Positions 59,050 through 64,000 of a stretch of DNA of 64,000 bases are shown here, piece after piece. A model generated the notes under the pieces. The model ran no database searches, was not told the DNA's origin, and was given only the letters and a program-made list of their open reading frames with translations. This DNA comes from Corylus avellana. Taxonomy: Eukaryota > Streptophyta > Magnoliopsida > Fagales > Betulaceae. Both the position numbers and the translations under genes were made by a program. Location: positions 2,624,669 through 2,688,668 of the forward strand of contig NC_081550.1 of the NCBI RefSeq assembly GCF_901000735.1, written 5' to 3'. Positions within the stretch are counted from its first letter, which is position 1, and each line of letters opens with the position of its first letter.

Positions 59050-59892
59050 AATATTTATTGATTCTATTGTACTCAATTAATTACTGACTCATAAATTATA
59101 AATTTTAACCCAATAAAGGAAAGTGATACACTATCAAATTCTTCAGAAACTAGAACTACAATTTCCCATTCCTTATCATTATCAGTAAGTATAAAGTATT
59201 GAACCCTTGGGGTCCAAGTGAAATGGGTACAGAGAACTGTCAAACTATGTATGCTTGCAAATGAGAGGTAAAATCTTAGACATCTTGTTATTCAAGTTTC
59301 ATCTTTTGATTTCTTACCCTCTGAAATTGTGAGCTTCACAAAAATTAGTCCAGTTAAGTTTACCAAGTTGTATGCCACTGAAAGGCAAGGGGGGCTACAG
59401 CTCACTTGAACCAACATCTACATTAGGTTCACTGGTGGGATGCTACTTCTCACTACCACCAGCTGCCTACAATACTGGAATTGTGTATTATATATATATT
59501 TATATGACTTGTTTCATCATAATTTATTGACGAGCTCATAATTTTAATCCTCTTGGAACTTATGTCACCTTGTACGTAAATTATTATCAAAGGTCTTAGC
59601 AGGTTTAATCTTCAATTAATTGAATAAATACTAGAATATGGGTTCGACTCTTTTTTGGAGGAGCGCCTGCAATTTCATGCTTTGGAGACCTTATATTCTT
59701 CTCAAATCTCAATCAGTAACAACATATAAGTCAGACCAAGCACAAAATGTACTCTGAATCCCATCAAGTTCACATAGCCAATGGATAGAGCAAAACTTGC
59801 CCCAAAGCGCATTCATAACTTGTCTACTTTTTATTATACAAATGAGAAGTAAAATCGTATACATGTATATATGCTAGTCTTGTTATTCAAGT
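59050..59892. other. DNA downstream of DUF627/629 copy 3, with a relic exon
   Basis: 59095-59225 matches the downstream DNA of copies 1 and 2. About 59395-59475 (minus) is a second, degenerate copy of exon 4 of the DUF gene (AGGSEK, HPTSEPNVDVGSSE-like), so this exon was tandemly duplicated. The rest is AT-rich without a gene. Confidence 0.65.
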
Positions 59893-62781
59893 TCACTTTT
59901 TGAAGCTCTTAGATTGACAAACATTAGTCCAGTTAAGATTACCAAATTGTATGCTGCTGACAGGCAATGGGGCTGGTCCGGATTGACTTGAACCAACATC
60001 TTCATTGGGTTCAGGGAAGACAATAGGCACACTGGTGGGATGCTGCTGCCCACTTGAACCAAAATCTTCATTCCCATCAGGGGAGACAACAGGCACATTG
60101 GTGGGATGCTGCTGCTCACTTGAACCAATATCTTCATAGGGTTCAGGGGAGACAACAGGCACACTGGTTGGATGCTGCTCCTCACTACCACCAGCTGCCT
60201 ACAATACAGGAATTGTGCATTATATATACAAGACAAAGTCTGCTACAATGAAAAGAAACATTATAACAAAACCAGCAATACAAACCTCAGAATCCTTGGC
60301 CTTTATGTGATCCTTTTTCTTCTTTTTATTCTTTGATTTTCCTTTGTTAGTGTTCTTGTCATCAGGAAGCTCTGCTAACAAAGCTTTTGCTGCCGCATTA
60401 GATTTTTCTGCAGCATCTTTGTAGGCCAGATCCTCCAGCCGCGCCTAGAAAGGAAAGATTTATCCCAAAAATAAAACTAAAAATAGTTGCCAACAAAAAG
60501 GTAAGAACATTCAAGAAAACACCAATACAAACCTTCATGAATGACTTCAACTGGGGCACCAAGGCAAATCGGTAGTCAAACATAGTTACCATCCCAGCTT
60601 GCAGCCCCGTCTGCTCCAATGCAGAAAGAGTCGCCGCGATTATAGCATCAAGTTGGTAAAGCTGCAACACTTGACATGGTGAGAGACCATAAAGGATCAA
60701 GAATAGATTCCATATGGATTAAACAAGCATTAATTTACCTCTTGAGCCAGACGATTTTTCTGCCTCTGGATTGCCATTTGAATTTCAAAATCTGCTTCTG
60801 ATTCCTTCATAATACTCCATATGATATCCAACTCAGCAGCACCCTCATCATCCTCACTCTCATTCTCCAGCTCTTTCCACCGTTTGAACAAGAGGGATAC
60901 ATAACCTTGTGAAATTTGTTCCCTTTTGCTATTTTCATCAACACATAAGCTTGAAATTGTTTTCTCAACATTCTCCAACGGTTTCTCATATCTCAAATAC
61001 TCGCCTTTTCTTTCACACATTCGGTTCAAACGGCGAGATTCATCTTCAACAATCTTGTACAACTCCATTCCCTGAGTTGGGCTAGCTTCTCTCAGACTTA
61101 CCCACGCCCTTATTTGCTCCCCAATTGTAGGACCTTCCGTCCATAGCCAAGAAACAAAAGCATCACTATCACAATCATAATCAGCAACACAATGTTCAGG
61201 AATTGAAGTTAACACTGCAGTTCCATTGGCCGGCTCAACAGTCTGTCCTCGCAACAACCGGTCATCGAAAAGGAGAGCTGATAAGTCGCTGCTGAAAAAA
61301 AGGCTCTCTCGAGCGTTGCCCCAAAACCAGTTATTGCCTCTAACGTCTTCCTCTGAAATGATATCACCAAGACAATGCAAAGCGCAAGCATTTGCCAGAT
61401 CTTCCAACAACTGAAGAACAAGATTGAGCTCCGGAGCTTCCAAAGAGCATATCAATTGGAGCGTGTGGTGAAGCCAAAGATCCATAATCACCAATTTAGG
61501 AATATTATGGTTTTTTTGCAGCAATTCGATTATCAAGTTCTGCAGTGCATTGAGATGCCTCCAAGTAAGACATTTTCTACCCGTAAACAATTGCAGTTTC
61601 GCATGAATTCTCTTTATGATTTCTGCCCGCTCACTGTCTTCAACATGGGGCCAATCTGCAGTAGCAGTGGTGGCGGAAATCGATTCCACGGGCTTCCAAA
61701 CGCCTTTTTCGACCATATCAACCACCAATTTGGGAGCTCCATCCGGCAAAAGCGATAGAGAAGTCTCTGATATGGATACAGTACCTAAATGACCCATAAG
61801 ATGCTTGTCCATATCTGAATCAATAACCCTCTCTCTGCAGTAAGAGCACGCCCAAAAACTCCATATATTCTCTGCCTTAGCATAATCAATCGCTTCCGTC
61901 AAAACTTCCTTTGCCATTCCAAACTTGTTCTTATCCAAATACACTTTGAGATCTTCGATTCCGATTCTCAACAACTTCCTCTTTTCTTTCACACTCATCT
62001 TGTCGTTCCAGAACGCCCTGACTCGACTGATGGTAGCGACGTCGTTGGACTCAACTTTCTTGTGTTTCTTGATCATCTTTTTCTTTGTCAACCGATCGTC
62101 CGGCGAGGGTGACTCGAAATCCGGAGGCGCCCTCCGCCCTGGGATCCTCCTCTTTCTCCGTAGGGCAGCCTCGAACTCAGCCTTTACCTCCGCCAGGGAA
62201 TTATCCTCTACAAGCCGTTTCCACTTGTCCCTCCTGTTCCCGCCTCCAAGAACGATGATCTGGCACTTGGATTTCTCTGTCAGGTCCACGATAACCTCCC
62301 TCATCTTCTTGAGCCGCAAAGCCTGGACCGGGACTTCGTACCCTGGCTCCGTCGGGTTCTCGATCAGCAACGCGTGATCGCATTCTTGGACCACGGCTTC
62401 GTACAAACCGGGGTCGTTTCGGGCGAGTTGGAAGAGCAAGATGGCGTGGAAGAGTGCGAAGGAGATGGTGTTCGGGGACAGCGCTATAGCTTGGCATGAG
62501 GACTCGACGGCGTCGTTGAGGCATTCGAGTCTGCGGGTGGTAGAGTCGCAGAGCAACGCCGTTTTGTAGTGGATGAGGCTTTGGATGCTGAGCATAATCT
62601 CCGGGTGGTGGGAAAGGATGGCCTCCACGGCTTCGGTGCTGTGATCCTCACTGCAGAGAATCCCGAGGGCAATAAGGCATTCTTGGGCCGTCGAAGTAGA
62701 CACATCGAACGGTAGGGGATCGGTGGATGGCGAGGGTGCAGGGGATGGCGAAGCAGAGGAAGAAGAAGTTTCTGGGTCCAT
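59893..62781 (-). CDS. DUF627/DUF629 protein, copy 3, with four exons
   Basis: Exons 60739-62781, 60533-60661, 60286-60444 and 59893-60198, all in phase 0, giving about 878 residues. DUF627 (LIHYKTALLC, SSCQAIALSPNTISFALFHA), DUF629 with a C2H2-like finger (CSYCRERV, DKHLMGHLG), FDYRFALVPQLKSFMK in exon 2, and ARLEDLAYKDAAEKSNAAAK with a Lys-rich end in exon 3. Exon 4 codes three imperfect 22-residue repeats (QQHPTSVPVVSPEPNEDVGS) and a short end. It differs from copies 1 and 2 throughout and is the older relative. As in them, no ubiquitin hydrolase domain follows, although family members in Arabidopsis usually have one. Function unknown. Open throughout. Confidence 0.85.
59991..60190 (-). 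repeat. Three 66-bp tandem repeats in exon 4
   Basis: AACCAACATCTTCATT-type starts occur at 59991, 60057 and 60123, a period of 66 bp, coding the 22-residue repeat in frame. Confidence 0.9.
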
Positions 62782-63061
62782 TTTCTTGGAGGGAATCGCA
62801 GGGACTTCGATTTTTAAAAGAATGGGTGGATCATGGATGCCGTGGTGGGGTTAAATAGGTAATTTACTAATGAACTGATTCTCGTTTTCAGTTAGTCTCT
62901 TTCGCGGGTTTTTATTCTTTCATTTTTCGTTAATTCAGAGTCTGTTTTTCTTTTCTTTTCTTTTTTATTAATTAATTTAGCATCAATTTGGATGCTGCAT
63001 TGCTGCCTGTCGAGAAATAGAAATTCATTAAAAACTTTGTTTATTGCAATTTTTCTCACTC

Positions 63062-63100
<39 letters not shown>

Positions 63101-63180
63101 TTGTTTCATCATAAATTATTGATCTCATCATTTTATGGATATAAGCACACATATTACCAATTTATCGTCAAGGGTGGTGA
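62782..63180. other. 5' flank of DUF copy 3
   Basis: Similar to the 5' flank of the other copies (ATTTACTAATGAACTGATTC, cf. 11480-11530). TA microsatellite at about 63066-63098. No gene. Confidence 0.55.
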
Positions 63181-63680
63181 TTCAGTAGTCTTAGGTTTAA
63201 TCCACAAGTAGTTGGGTAAATAACCGCCTCGTCAACCGCTAATCACTTAGGTAGTCGGTTATTAAAAATTACTAACCGCCTAAAGAGTTGGACAAGGCAG
63301 TTATAACCGCTAACCGCCTACCTTTATATACAATAATATAAATATAAATTAAATATTTTATATTAATAAATTTTATAATAAAACATCCAAAATGATGTCG
63401 TTTTGGTGTTAAACACCAAAACGGCATCGTTTTGGAGGGAGAAACAAAATTTTAAAGCCCAAAATGTTTTTTATATTAATAAATGTATTTTTTTATTAAT
63501 AAATGTTTCCAAAATGTTCCATATTTTTTGGAACATTTTGGCCCAAAACAATTAAAATAAGCCCAAAAAATAGGCTCATTGACGGCCCAAAACATTTAAA
63601 AAGCCCATATAAAAAAAGCAGTTATAAAACCGCCGGTTATTAGGTTGGATAACCACTAACCGAGACATAAGTTCAACTCC
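63181..63680. repeat. Probable non-autonomous repeat with ACCGCC motifs and palindromes
   Basis: Repeated AACCGCCTA / TAACCGC motifs near both ends (63221-63320 and 63631-63662, partly inverted: AACCGCCGGTTATTAGG). A 49-bp imperfect palindrome lies at 63387-63435 (CCAAAATGATGTCGTTTTGG and its reverse complement) and a 12-bp one with a 9-bp loop at 63509-63541. No coding sequence. Looks like an internally structured transposon derivative; ends and class not determined. Confidence 0.45.
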
Positions 63681-64000
63681 TGCAATGGAAATCCTCATGT
63701 CTATTGGTGTAAACCGGATTGAGTCTCACATATGCCTCATTAGGGCTAAATCAACCTATGGATCACTTTGATTTGAGGGAATGTTTGCAATCTCGTTCAG
63801 GTAGAGAAACCACTCTGGTTGCCCGATCTACCCTTTTTTTTAATATAAAAAGGAAAAAAGAAAAAGAAAGCACATATGCATTAAGTTCATAGGTAAACAT
63901 ACAATTCTTTAAAAAACATTGTAACTCAACATGCCAAACATAGGACTCCAAGGTTTGTAATCAGAACAGTGTGAGTTGTTTCTTCTAAGTTATAGGGGAG
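63681..64000. other. Window end, no gene seen
   Basis: AT-rich with a poly-T/poly-A stretch at about 63833-63870. Nothing recognisable. Confidence 0.5.

Overview
This is nuclear DNA of a flowering plant, almost certainly a eudicot and probably a woody one. The evidence is spliced genes with GT-AG introns, plant-only families (NAC factor, plant C2H2 zinc finger, DUF627/DUF629 proteins, a TRAUCO/ASH2-type gene), plant retroelements (two copia elements, a Cassandra TRIM, a LINE remnant, MITEs) and AT-rich intergenic DNA. Two runs of exactly 100 N (35907-36006 and 39179-39278) show that it is a scaffold with joined contigs. I cannot name the species.

Layout. 1-1280: upstream DNA with an LTR-like remnant. 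1281-5456 (+): TRAUCO-type SPRY protein, two exons, apparently intact. 7006-7913 (-): broken DUF627-type pseudogene. 8847-11363 (-): DUF627/DUF629 gene copy 1. 11.4-16.8 kb: mosaic of repeats and duplicated pieces of NAC upstream DNA, including two long inverted repeats. 16854-18675 (+): the only full-length NAC gene, with an unusual His/Gln-rich repeat tail. 19479-20342 (-): zinc-finger gene. 22501-24996 (-): DUF627/DUF629 copy 2. 26-35 kb: NAC fragments broken up by a complete copia element with target-site duplication (27810-32146) and a LINE RNase H remnant. 36.0-39.2 kb: a gap-bounded contig with a second copia element in an inverted NAC copy. 39.3-41.8 kb: a near-exact repeat of 33.4-35.9 kb. 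41.6-52 kb: tandem array of about 3.3-kb units, each with a truncated NAC gene ('mini-NAC', +) and a truncated zinc-finger gene (-). 52.3-54.2 kb: two more NAC remnants. 54785-55256: Cassandra TRIM. 55581-56455 (-): broken zinc-finger gene. 59893-62781 (-): DUF627/DUF629 copy 3.

The underlying unit seems to be a triplet, NAC (+) / zinc finger (-) / DUF627-629 (-), seen at 16.9-25.0 kb and at 52.3-62.8 kb with homologous intergenic DNA. Between them the NAC/zinc-finger pair was amplified and eroded by deletion and transposon insertion. The most interesting product is the mini-NAC family. An in-frame internal deletion joins the middle of NAC subdomain C to the C-terminal tail, and two tandem copies keep an intact two-exon reading frame of 104 codons. 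Whether these are expressed small proteins or decaying fragments cannot be settled from sequence alone.
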